Assembly (NCBI RefSeq): GCF_002831565.1 | Contig: NZ_CP025096.1 | Location: 5,943,014 to 6,007,013 of the forward strand | Direction: 5' to 3' | Length of the DNA stretch: 64,000 nt | Source of the DNA: Spirosoma pollinicola | GTDB taxonomy: Bacteria > Bacteroidota > Bacteroidia > Cytophagales > Spirosomataceae | Part shown: positions 35,013 through 46,400 of the stretch, in pieces | Numbering within the stretch: position 1 is the stretch's first letter | Layout of the letters: every line of letters starts with the position of its first letter | Position numbers and translations under genes: made by a program | The notes under the pieces: model-generated | What the model saw: the letters and a program-made list of their open reading frames with translations, nothing else | The model's database searches: none | What the model was told of the DNA's origin: nothing

Positions 35013-35097
35013 GAGGAGAGGGAAGAGTGGGAGGAAGGGGAGGAGAGGGAAGAGGAATTGCTCCCTTTTTTCCTTCCTCCCACTCTTCCCTCTCCTC
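35013..35097. repeat. Purine/pyrimidine 26-bp perfect inverted repeat
   Basis: Arms 35013-35038 and 35072-35097 pair perfectly. One arm is nearly all purine and the other nearly all pyrimidine, so besides a hairpin it could form triplex DNA. It starts two bases after the upstream stop codon and ends three bases before the next gene's stop codon, filling the space between two convergent genes. Confidence 0.9.
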
Positions 35098-35100
35098 CTT

Positions 35101-35745
35101 TTAATCCGGCAATACTTTAATCATGATGTCTTTAAAATACACCTTGCTTTTTGGGTCATGACCTTGAAGGGCTATAGTGCCGCTGCTTAACTTTTTGGTC
35201 GACGAGGCATTGCTAACGCTGTCGGGTTCGGTGTAATCATTGATAATTTTGTCATTGATTTTAATAATCACTTTCTTGCCCTGTACAATGATGTGTTCGG
35301 TATACCACTCATCATCTTTTACAAATACTTCTTTCACATCCTGAAGCCCGTAAACGCTACCCGTTTTGCGCCAGTCGGTATGGGATTGGTTTACCTGAAT
35401 TTCATAGCCCTTGGAGGGCCATCCTGATGGCTGATAGGCTGTGTGAATAAACATACCCGAATTTGAGCCAGGTGTTGTTTTAACCTGCGCCTTCCATTCG
35501 AAGTTTTTGAAATTGTGGTTGTTTACTGGCCCTTCATAAAATAAGTGAGCGCGTGGGCCGGCAACAACAATAGCACCATCCTGAACACTGAAGGTCGAGG
35601 GGCTTTCGTCGGTGAGTTTCCAGCCGGTAAGGGTCTTGCCATCGAAGATACTAACCCAACCGTCAGCCGTAGGTCGGCTGATGAAACTAATGCACAAACC
35701 AAGCAGCAAGACAGCGGCTGAAAAACGGATTGATGTCGTACGCAT
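35101..35745 (-). CDS. DUF1080 / 3-keto-disaccharide hydrolase-family protein
   Basis: A 214-residue exported protein: signal peptide (about residues 1-25, VLLLGLCISFISR), then one concanavalin-like beta-sandwich with the family start WVSIFDGKTLTGWKL and later EWKAQVKTTPGSNSGMFIH and YEIQVNQSH. DUF1080 proteins are now linked to cleavage of 3-keto-glycosides. It probably acts in the periplasm or on the surface. The ATG at 35745 is chosen; the longer frame from 35793 adds a second hydrophobic stretch. No Gfo/Idh oxidoreductase, the usual partner, lies nearby. Confidence 0.9.
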   Translation of the reverse strand: MRTTSIRFSAAVLLLGLCISFISRPTADGWVSIFDGKTLTGWKLTDESPSTFSVQDGAIVVAGPRAHLFYEGPVNNHNFKNFEWKAQVKTTPGSNSGMFIHTAYQPSGWPSKGYEIQVNQSHTDWRKTGSVYGLQDVKEVFVKDDEWYTEHIIVQGKKVIIKINDKIINDYTEPDSVSNASSTKKLSSGTIALQGHDPKSKVYFKDIMIKVLPD

Positions 35746-36003
35746 ACAATAAAGGTATAAGAGTAAAGTGATCGTTAAGTAAGTAAAGCACAAAGGCGTC
35801 TAAAACTAATGTTTCCTAATTAACCAGTTGTCTTTGCCTAAATCGGCCAATGTGTCGGAGCGAAAATAAATGTGTTCTATGTGGGTATATCTGCCTGAAT
35901 TATTAATCAGAAATGAGTACCACTTAGGCGAAACTGAAAAGCGCATTTATCATTTGTGCCTGTCAATTCGTTACTTTGGCAATTGAATCAACCGGAAGTC
36001 TTC

Positions 36004-36897
36004 ATGCGTAATTTCATTTTGCTGGTTTTAGGGATAGCTGCGGCTGCGTGTAAACTCAGCGTGCCCAGTGTTTACGAGGCTAATTTTGCATCAGATCCAA
36101 CGACCACTCCTGTTTCACCCGGTCAAATTGACGAAGCATCGGGCATGGCCGACAGTCGTAGTCAACCCGGTAATCTCTGGATCGAACAGGATAGCGGCAG
36201 CCCAGCCGAATTAGCACTATTGGGTTACGATGGTGCGGTAAAAGGTAAAATAGCCGTACCGTCAATTGCCAATCGTGATTGGGAGGAACTGGCCATTGGA
36301 CCAGGACCCAAAGACGGTGTCAATTATATTTACATTGGGGAAATTGGCGACAATAACAGCCAGTATCTGACCGTCCAGATTTATCGCCTGCCCGAACCGG
36401 CAAACCTGCAAACGCCTATTAATAATACGCAGATCGAGCGCATAAACTTTCGCTATCCACAAGGACCGCGCGATGCCGAAGCCATGTTTGTTGACCCTAA
36501 GACGAAAGACATTTATGTGATCTCGAAGCGGGAAGAAAAAGTACATCTTTATGGGTTGCCTTACCCACAAAATACCAGTGATCTGATTACCGCAACCGAT
36601 TTTGGCGAATTACCTTCGTTTGGTGGTGGACTGGCAAACTACGTGACAGGAGCCGCCATCTCGCCCGATGGCAACGAAATTCTGGTGAGAACATACACAA
36701 CCGTTTTTTACTGGAAGCGTGATGCGGGGCAATCTATTCCTGATGCCTTGCAGTACGGAACCCGTCGTTCATTGGTTACCAGACTAGAGCCACAGGGTGA
36801 AGCGATCTGCTTCGATAAAGATGCCAAGGGCTTTTTTACTATCAGTGAGAAGGCGAGTGCTTCATCCGTTAACCTTTATTATTACGCCAAAAAGTAA
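36004..36897 (+). CDS. Propeller-like lipoprotein of unknown function
   Basis: A 297-residue lipoprotein with signal LLVLGIAAAAC. The body has repeated strands and Asp-rich turns (GSPAELALLGYDGAVKGKI, RDWEELAIGPGPKDG, IYIGEIGDNNSQ, GPRDAEAMFVDPKTKDIYVIS) that look like a beta-propeller. No catalytic motif is certain. The start at 36004 gives a clean lipoprotein signal; the upstream frame from 35956 adds 16 unlikely residues. It is a single gene followed by a hairpin terminator. Confidence 0.82.
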   Translation: MRNFILLVLGIAAAACKLSVPSVYEANFASDPTTTPVSPGQIDEASGMADSRSQPGNLWIEQDSGSPAELALLGYDGAVKGKIAVPSIANRDWEELAIGPGPKDGVNYIYIGEIGDNNSQYLTVQIYRLPEPANLQTPINNTQIERINFRYPQGPRDAEAMFVDPKTKDIYVISKREEKVHLYGLPYPQNTSDLITATDFGELPSFGGGLANYVTGAAISPDGNEILVRTYTTVFYWKRDAGQSIPDALQYGTRRSLVTRLEPQGEAICFDKDAKGFFTISEKASASSVNLYYYAKK

Positions 36898-37407
36898 GCC
36901 TAGATTGATTTGTATCTTTTTTTTGCGTTTGGTAAACTAGTTCTTATTTAGTTTATAGTAACTATTCAGGCGTATAGCCCGGGCCTCACTTACACATAAT
37001 AGCTGTAGTGAGGCCTTTCCTGTTTACGCATAGTTTGAAAATGTATATCTATACGCGCCGTGGTAAAGCACTCGAATCTTAAGCGCCATAATAATGAAAA
37101 TGAAAAATAATAATGCACACTTAAGAGTCTGCCAATAGTTGCCTACTTCGCATTGGCACTATTGTTGATAAACAACCTGCCGAATTTTTATACTTAGTAT
37201 GTATATATAAAATATCTTTATGTATTGTAACTATAGTCACTTATATGCAAACATTAGATACTAAATTTATAGTAAAAAAATATTTTTTTAGTTACTTACG
37301 GTATTAGCCAATCGGTTGGTATGCCGTTTGTTATAGGGAAAATGCTCGTAAGACGATATTATTTATTCGTAGGTGACGAGTGATTTGATTTATTTATTCC
37401 CTAGACT
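36898..37407. other. Intergenic region before the giant exoprotein gene
   Basis: About 510 bp without a gene. The first third holds the terminator-like hairpin and the remainder is very AT-rich (runs of TATATATAAAATATC), which fits a promoter for the 9.3-kb gene downstream. I could not fix its -33 and -7 boxes. Confidence 0.6.
36982..37020 (+). terminator. Terminator-like hairpin
   Basis: A 9-bp perfect stem (36982-36990 with 37007-37015), 16-nt loop and a short T-rich tail, 85 bp after the propeller-lipoprotein stop codon. Confidence 0.65.
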
Positions 37408-40400
37408 ATGCAATTTACGTCTATCTACTTCCGGTTAATTAAGTGTCTGCTGCAAGTTTTTGCAGTATCCTTTCGTCGATTGGCATTTCGGCAAATTGAT
37501 CGACAGTCAGTTTGGCCTGCGTCGCTGCAATTTCCTTTAATCACTAGGATAAGCCTGAATAATGCTTCCCCTGCGCGTGCAAGTGCGTTAGGCCTACTAC
37601 TTTGGCTTATGGCATCGCTGTCAGCCCAGGCACAGGTATCGGGCCGGGTTTATCAGGACTTTAATGCAAATGGGGTCTATGACATATCCGCCACAATTGC
37701 CTCGGCAGATGGCACGACCCTACCAGTGGCCGTTGATAAAGGGATTGCCGGGGTTGTTGTCAACGCATATGGACCAACAGGTTCACTGGCTGGTACGGCC
37801 ACGACTGCTGCCGATGGTACGTATACTATTGCTGGTGCTACGGGCAACGTACGTGTTGAATTCTCTATACTTCCTACAAACTATTTATCAGGGCCAGTTG
37901 GTACGAATAGTGGCACGTCGGTGCAGTTTGTCACAGCTCCTGCTACAAACATAAATTTCGGAATTAACCGACCCTGGGATTATAGCGAAAACAACCCGGC
38001 ACTGGTAACAAACTGTTACGTTCCGCTAAGCAGGACAGGTACGTATACAGCAAGCGATGTTATCGTAACCGTCCCCAATAATGCGGGCTCCAGTGTGTAT
38101 TCAGGGGGTGTGGGCTGTACATCTTGCCCTACTGCTTACAATTTACCTGCACCGAACCATCTGGCAACGCATGCGCAGGTTGGGTCAACATTTGGATTGG
38201 GCTGGCAAGCCAGTACCAAGACGCTTTTTGCGGCAACCTATATCAAACAGTTTACCGATATTGGCCCTCAGGGAACAGGGGCTATTTATCGGATCAATAT
38301 GACCAACCCAAGTGCGCCGGTTGTTATGACAGGTGCCCCAAATACCGTAACTGGTCCAATTGATCTGAACCTGATTTTTGGGGCCGGTACAATGGGAGCA
38401 AATCCGTTTTCGCCTTACCCGGACTTCAACACGGTAACTGGTCGACAAATAGTTGGTGATGCCGTATTCAACGCTGGTTTTTCAGACATCGACGTTTCGG
38501 AAGATGGAAAAACACTTTATGCGTTAAGTTTCAAGGATAAAAAAATATATAGTATCCCCATCGACGGATCGCCAATAAATTCAACGACGGTGAAGTCTGC
38601 TGTCATTCCCGTTATTAGTGGGCAAACGCTCGCTAATGTTCGACCAACCGGAATGGGAATAAAAGATGGTAAAGTATATGTGATTACACAAGGCAGTTTT
38701 GCTATTGATGCCTCAAATGACTACGATACAGGTGTAGACTTCGTTGGTAGTGTACGTTATCCGTATTTAAATGGCACAGGAATTGGTACGCAACACGCGG
38801 TATACGCGTATGATCCGGCTACAAACACGTTTACAACAACCCCCGTTCTAAGCTTCAATAATCGGGACGCTAACAGTAACTGGATCTGGTACTGGGGCAT
38901 TATTTATATGGATCTGGTTTTCGATGATAAAGGAGCCATGATTTTGGGTGGCAGAAATATATCGAATGACGTTGTAGGCGGCACAACTGGTGCTCGTTTG
39001 GTTAGAGCCAGCAAAAATGGTTCGGGAGTTTATGACATTGAAGATGGCGGAAGTTCAGGCGGTATTACCACCGGTGGTTCTACAGTTAGCAATGGTAGTG
39101 TTAGCAATGGGTTATACTATTATCAGGTCGATCCAGTAGATGGTGGTGAAGGCGATTCGAATGGCGGTCTGGCTCAGATACCAGGCCATCCAAACGTTAT
39201 TGAAACGCAGTATGATCCGTTCGAGGTCTATACCGCAGGTCTGCGTTGGTTGAATAATACAACCGGAAAGAGTACAAAAGCGGTCGAGATTGTCGCTCCC
39301 AGCAACCCTTTTTCATTCAACGGTGTAAATTTTGATAATAAAGCGGGGGTATTGGGTGAATTGGAAGCCCTTTCGTCTCCGGCTCCTATCGAAATCGGTA
39401 ACCGAGTTTGGAACGATACCAATAATGATGGTATTCAAAATGCGGGTGAAACAGGTATTGCCGGTGTCAGCGTCTCACTCTGCACGGGCGCAGGTGCTCC
39501 CATCGCCACTGCTGTGACCGACGCCAATGGTACCTATTACTTCTCGTCGGGCAGCGGCACCACGACAGGTTCAGTCATTTATAGCCTGTCGGCGCTAACG
39601 GCCAACACAAACTATCAATTAAAATTCCCCACAACCAATAGTAGCAAATCGCTGGTAACGGCCAACGCGGGTGCCGACAACATCGACTCAGATGCTCCGG
39701 CCTCTGGCGTTGTATCGTTCTCCACGGCGAGTATCGGTGCTAACGACCATACGTTCGATGTGGGGTATGGAGCTGCTACTTGTGCGCTTTCGACCACGGT
39801 TACTGCTGGGACTTGTACTCCCGCTACCAATCAATATGCCGTATCAGGTACTCTATCTTTGATCAATAATGCAGCAGGTGGCACGGCCACTATCACTGAT
39901 GGAACGGCCACGACTACAGTCACGATTGCAGCCAACGCAACGACGGCCAGCTATATCTTAACGGGCTTGACGTCTGACGCGGCCAGCCACACCGTAACGG
40001 TGAGCTTACCCGGTTGCGGAACGGCCACGGTGGGTTATACGGCTCCGGGGAGTTGCTCATCTGCGGCATCTTCTTGCTCAATCACCATCAAACCCACTGT
40101 GTCAGGTTGTTACTCCGTGAGTGGGGTAAGCAAGGCCACCGTCAGCGTGGAAGTAGGCTGGAGCAACGCGCCAACGGGAAATATTACCGTGACCTATGCG
40201 GGCCAGACCAAGACCATCACACCGGGATCATTTACAACGTCTGCCAACTCAGGCACGATAGTCTCGCCCCAGGTGGTAGCCTTCGAAGTTGATCTAAGCA
40301 CGGCTACTTCAGGCCAGACCGCCATCGCCACCTTCAACAACAGCACAACCTGCACCATCACCAGCTCGGCAATTATCCTACCTGCTGCCTGCCTGCCTAC

Positions 40401-43400
40401 GCCCTGTACAACAGGGCAAACTGGTGGTACCGTCTTTAATGACTACAACGCCAATGGTATTCATGAGTCTGGCGAAACCACGGGGATACCGAGTGTAACG
40501 GTTAAGGCATTCGATTGCAATGGTGCATTGGTCGGCACCACAACCACCGACCAGTATGGTCGATATACGTTTACAGGACTGACAGCCTCCAATTACCCGA
40601 TTCGGGTAGAGTTTAGCGGTTTGCCTGCTATTTATGGGCAGGGAACGCTGAATGGTTCAGATGGCCGCACTACGGTGCAGTTTGTGAATGCAGCCAGTTG
40701 TACGATTGATCTGGGCGTATTGGATCCGACTGATTATTGTGAAAGTAACCCTAAGTTAGTTGTACCCTGTTATGTCTATGGTGACCCCCAAACTGGGTCA
40801 TTATCGGGCCAACGCGATGCCGTAGTCATGTTTGACTATAACCTGGCGGGGGCTCCGGACATGACGAAGATGACCGAAGTGGCCAAAGCCGAACAGGTAG
40901 GCACGCTCTGGGGCGAAGCCTACGACAAGGACACCAAGCGGTTATACATGTCGGCTACCCTGAAACGACACGCAGGGCTTGGCCCCCTGGGCCTGGGCGG
41001 TATCTACGTTGCGGATTTGACTAATCTGTCCGCTCCGGTTACGACAGCCTATATTGATGTAACAACGCTGGGGATCAACGTCGGTTCGTCCACCGCAACG
41101 GATACCTGGTTCGGTGTTACCAATCTAACTCGTGGTTTGTCAACAGACCCCAGTAAAGCCAGTGTCGACCTTAACGCATACAAGGCCATTGGAAAAGCGG
41201 GTATTGGCGGCATTTCGTTGTCTGCTGATGGCAAGAAGCTGTATTTTACCAACCTGTACGACAAAAAACTATACGTCCTGAACGTGGGTACGGGTGCAGC
41301 CACCCTGGATAAATCTATTGATTTCCTGTCAGCTGCATCTTGCCCTAACGGGGATCTCCGCCCCTGGGCTACTAAATTCTACAGGGGAAAAGTCTATGCG
41401 GGTGTTGTTTGTGATGCTGGCACCTCGCAAAATCAGGCAGACATGCGGGCATTTGTTTACCAGATTGACCCCAGCACCAATGCGTCGTCTGTTATTTTCG
41501 ACTTCCCACTGACCTATCCGAAGGGGACGCCTAATACCCAGTTTCCAGATCGGACAGGCTGGTATCCCTGGACAGATGATTGGTCGCTCAAAATAGCCCC
41601 TAATAACACGGTTGATAAAGACCGGGTTGTTCACCCGGAACCGATCTTCAATGATATCGAATTTGATATTGACGGGTCAATGGTACTGGCCTTTGGTGAC
41701 CGTACTGCCGTTCAGACAGGTCTTAATAACTACGGCCCCTACGCACCGTACAGCACCAATTCCTCGTATCAAGGCAACGTTGGCGGAGATATTCTTCGGG
41801 CTTATTCAACCGGCATCAGCTTTGTTTTAGAGAACAACGCCAAAGCGGGTCCGGTGACTGGTGCTGGTCTTAACAACAATCAGGGTCCCGGCTTCGGCGA
41901 ATTTTATAATGACAAGGTTGCTTCTTTTCACTCTGAGGATATCGTGGGTGGACTGGCGTTACTGCCAGGCAGCGGAGAAGTGGTTGCCGTTGCGATGGAT
42001 CCTTCGACAAGTCCTCTGGTTCTCAATGCTGGTGGTGTTCGACATTTTAATAATACGACAGGCGCAGTGAACAGTGGCTATGCTGTTTACAAATCTAATA
42101 CTGGAGATGGCACCTATGGTAAGGCTACGGGCTTAGGCGATTTGATCCTAACCTGTAGCACACCCACCTATCTGGAAATCGGCAACCGGGTTTGGGTAGA
42201 TACCAATAAGGACGGCATTCAGGATCCCTGCGAAAAATCGATGGCGGGCGTAAACGTGGCCCTCTATCAAGGAAACACGCTTATCGCCACGGCTACCACC
42301 GATGCCAACGGGGAGTACTATTTCAACAATAACCCCGTCAGCAGCACAGTAGTCGGCACAACGTCTACGACGCTAATTCAGCCCAACACGGCCTATACGG
42401 TTCGTTTTGGTACGGATGGCACCACAAATCAGTACGACAACACGACGGGTATTCTGACAACCAGTATTGGTAAGTTTAACGTAACCACAGCCTTCAGCAC
42501 AGCGCCCACAGCCAACACCCTCAATGACAGCAACGCCCTGGTATCGGGCGGCTTCCTGTCGGCCAATGTGACCACGGGTGCGGCCGGTTCGGTGAACCAT
42601 ACGATTGATGCAGGCTTCATCTGCGCCCCTACTACGGTAGGCAGCGTGAGCGTGGTAAAAGCTACCTGCACCGGCACTACGGCTAACAACGATGGTCAAG
42701 TCCTGTTAACGGGGGTTGTATGTGGCGATAAAGCATTTATCTACACATCGGGTCCGGCTCCATCGTATACCGCAACGGGTGGCTTATCGGTATCAGCTTC
42801 GGCCGTTAGTTTCACCGGTTTGGTGAACCCCAGTACATCGGCGGGTCAGAGCTATTCAATTATTGTTTACAACGGCCCCTGCTGCTTTACAACCGTAACG
42901 GCAGTGTTGCCGCAGCAGGTTTGCACGGCAGTTCCTTGCAGCATCTCAGCCACGGCTGCTGCCACCTGCAACAACAACGGCACACTCGATAGCAACACGG
43001 ACGATTACACTAGCTTCGTCCTGACGCCATACAATGCCGTGCAGGGCAGCCGCTTTACCATAACCGCCACGCAGGCAGGCTCGCCCATTGCCATCACATT
43101 TCCCGATGGAACAACAACGACTTCTGGCGCATCCATGAGTGCGCTGAGTTATGCCTACCCAACCCCGTTCCGCACAGGGGTGGGCACGGCTGGCAAAGGC
43201 AATATCATCATCACCATCACCGATGTCAATAACGCCACCTGTACCACTCATGTTACGGTAGTCGATCCCGGCACCTGTGCACCGGCTGTCTGTGTGGGAA
43301 CTACGCCGACCTCAGTAAGCTATGCCTACCAGACGCCGTTCCAGACAACAGAACTGGCTAACGTACCTTTACTGCTCAATAAATTTGATAATGGCGGTGG

Positions 43401-46400
43401 AACCCGTACGCTGACGGGGGTGAAACTCACCTACAAAATATTCGAGGCCACCAATTACCTCTTCGAGAATGCCTCCAGCACATCGAATGATTTTGTAGCG
43501 ACAACCTCAGGCACTGCCCGCATGAAGCTGAGTGGCACCACCATTATCACGGCAGGCTTCCCCAATGTCACCACAGGTGATTTAACATTACCTGCGGGTG
43601 TGACCGTAGCGGCTCAGGGGACCTATTCGGGCGATGCCCCCTTTGGAACCTCGAATGTATCGACGCTTAAAGGAATGGATTCGTGGTTAACGCCCCTGCT
43701 TCAGGATATCTTCATTGATCCCCGGCTCGATCCTCGCTGGGTAACAACAGCTACTGGCAACCCTGGCAACGATGCTGATATTTATGTATGGGCTCCTCAA
43801 TCATTCTCGTCGACGGGAGTAACCACCTACACGGCCACGACTGATCTGACTCATTTTGTAGGAAGCGGAACGATCCCTCTGGTAGCCTCTACGGTAAATG
43901 GCTTTGGTTTTATTGGCGGTGGAGGAAATATACTCTCCATTCAAAACACAAAGGCCTATGCCTGCGCTACGGTAGAGTACACCTATATCTGTACGGTGTG
44001 TTCGCTAACGGCCACGGCTACGCCAACAGTTTGTAATCCAGTAACGAATCAATATGATGTATCAGGCACGATTAGTTTAACCAGTAATCTGGCAGGTGGT
44101 GTAGCTACCATCACGGATGGCACGGTTAGTACGAGTGTAACTGTAGGAGTTTCTGCTACCAGTGTTGCTTACTCCCTAACGGGCTTAACTTCAGACGGAG
44201 CCAATCATACCCTAACGGTTACGTTAGCGGGTTGCGGTTCGGCAACGGTGGGTTATACAGCACCGGCCAGTTGTACAATAGCCGCAACTATTTTGGTTAC
44301 TTCCGCGACGGTCTGTTACGGTTCATCCGCTACGCTGGTGGCTTCGGGTTGCACCGGCACCATCACCTGGTCAAGCGGGGCAACGGGGGCTTCTTTCGTC
44401 ACCCCGGCCCTGACGGCCACCACTGATTACACGGCTACCTGTACCACCTCGACGGGGTCAACCACCTCGGCGGTGGGCACCGTGACGGTGATGCCCCAAC
44501 CGGTGCTGAGCCTGCAAGCCAGCGCAACGCTGGTGACGGTGGGCACACCAGTGAGCCTGTCGGCCATCGGTTGTGTGGGCACGGTAAGCTGGCCCACCGG
44601 CGTTACGGGCGCTTCCATCAGTGTGACCCCGGCTAACCCCACCAATGTCTACTCGGCCACCTGTACCACAGGCCCGGGTTGCACCACGGTAGCAACCACG
44701 ACCATCAACACAGCGCCCTCGGCGAGTCTGGTGGTGATCTCGGCGACGGTCTGTTACGGTTCATCCGCTACGCTGGTGGCTTCAGGCTGCACCGGCACCA
44801 TCACCTGGTCAAGCGGGGCAACGGGGGCTTCTTTCGTCACCCCGGCCCTGACGGCCACCACTGATTACACGGCTACCTGTACCACCTCGACGGGGTCAAC
44901 CACCTCGGCGGTGGGCACCGTGACGGTGATGCGCCAACCGGTATTGAGTCTGCAAGCCAGCGCAACGCTGGTGACGGTGGGCACACCAGTGAGCCTGTCG
45001 GCCATCGGCTGTGTGGGCACGGTTAGCTGGTCAACGGGTGCAACGGGGGCTGCTATCAGTGTGACCCCGGCCAACCCCACCAATGTCTACTCGGCCACCT
45101 GTACCACAAGCCCGGGTTGCACTACGGTGGCCTCCACCACCATCAGCACGACCCTAGCCTGCTCACTGAGCGTAACGACCACGAGCCTGCCTAAAGGACA
45201 GGTGGGAGTTGCTTATAACCAGACTATCGTAACCACTGGCGGTACGGCTCCGTTGAACTTCTCGGTCTCAGGTGGTAACCTGCCAACAGGCCTGAGCCTC
45301 AACGCCACGACCGGTATCATCTCCGGTACACCAACCGTTAGTGGATCATTCCCCACCACGATCACCGTTACCGATGCCAAAGCCTGTCAGGTTAAACTGT
45401 CCCTCTCGGTCTTCCAGATCGACCCGGCTCCACAAACCGCATCTTTGGGTGACTTTGTCTGGTACGATACCAATAAGAATGGCCAGCAGGATGGACTTGA
45501 AACGGGCGTGGCCGGGGTAATTGTCAAGCTGTTTGACCCCACCTCGTCGACGGTAACCCCTATTGCCAGTCTGACAACTGATGCCAGTGGCAAGTACCTG
45601 TTTACCAACCTCACTCCGGGCCAGTACTGTGTGATCTTCCAGACAACGACTTTGCCTGTGGGCTACAGTCTGACTCTGGCCAACACGGGGGCTGATGCCA
45701 CTGATAGTGATGCTAGTCCGGTAACGGGTAAAACGGCCACCTACACGCTCACGGCTGGTCAGCAGGAGCTGAGTGTCGATGCGGGCATCATCGCCCCGGC
45801 CATCAGCCTCAATCTGGATAAACTTGTTGACAAGAGCCGGGCAAAAGTGGGGGATGTGCTGACTTACACCCTGGTGCTGACCAACACAGGCACCGTCACC
45901 GCAACCAATGTGGTGGTGAGCGACGTAAGCACGGTTGGTTTGCGCTATGTAGCGGGGTCGGCTAGCGCCCCGGCGGGCAGTACCTTCACGCAGGGCAATC
46001 CGCTCAGCACGTGGACTATCGCCAGTCTGGGGGCGGGTCAACACCTGGATCTGACTTTCCAGGCCATTGCCGACAGTAGTGGTATTCTTTACAACACAGC
46101 TACGATTCCGGGCGATACGGCCCGCGTTTGCACCAGCATTCCTTATCAGGTCTGCAAGGGAAGTGTGTATCAATTCCAGTTAGGTGTTGCCGTTGGGAGT
46201 CAGTCGTATCAATGGTATAAGGACGGCGTGGCCCTAACAGGCGCCAGCTCGAATACATTACTGGTAACGGCAGCGGGTTCCTACAGTGTGGCCATCAATG
46301 GGGTGGCGGGTTGTTTGACAGGCTCTTGCTGTCCGTTTATCATCGAAGAGATTGCCGATGTGGCATCTTATTCGCTGGCGGCTACGACGCCAACCTGTAA

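Noticed and set aside
44232..45083. Repeated short frames with HRHHHLVKRGNGG-like sequence on the plus strand and mirrored frames on the minus strand
   Set aside because: They are shadow translations of the tandem Ig repeats and recur only because the DNA repeats.
44305..45180. Possible CRISPR or minisatellite array
   Set aside because: The units are long, in frame and coding, with no short repeats separated by unique spacers.
45346..46173. Minus-strand 275-aa frame inside the giant gene
   Set aside because: It is antisense to SdrD_B and DUF11 domains that read clearly on the plus strand.
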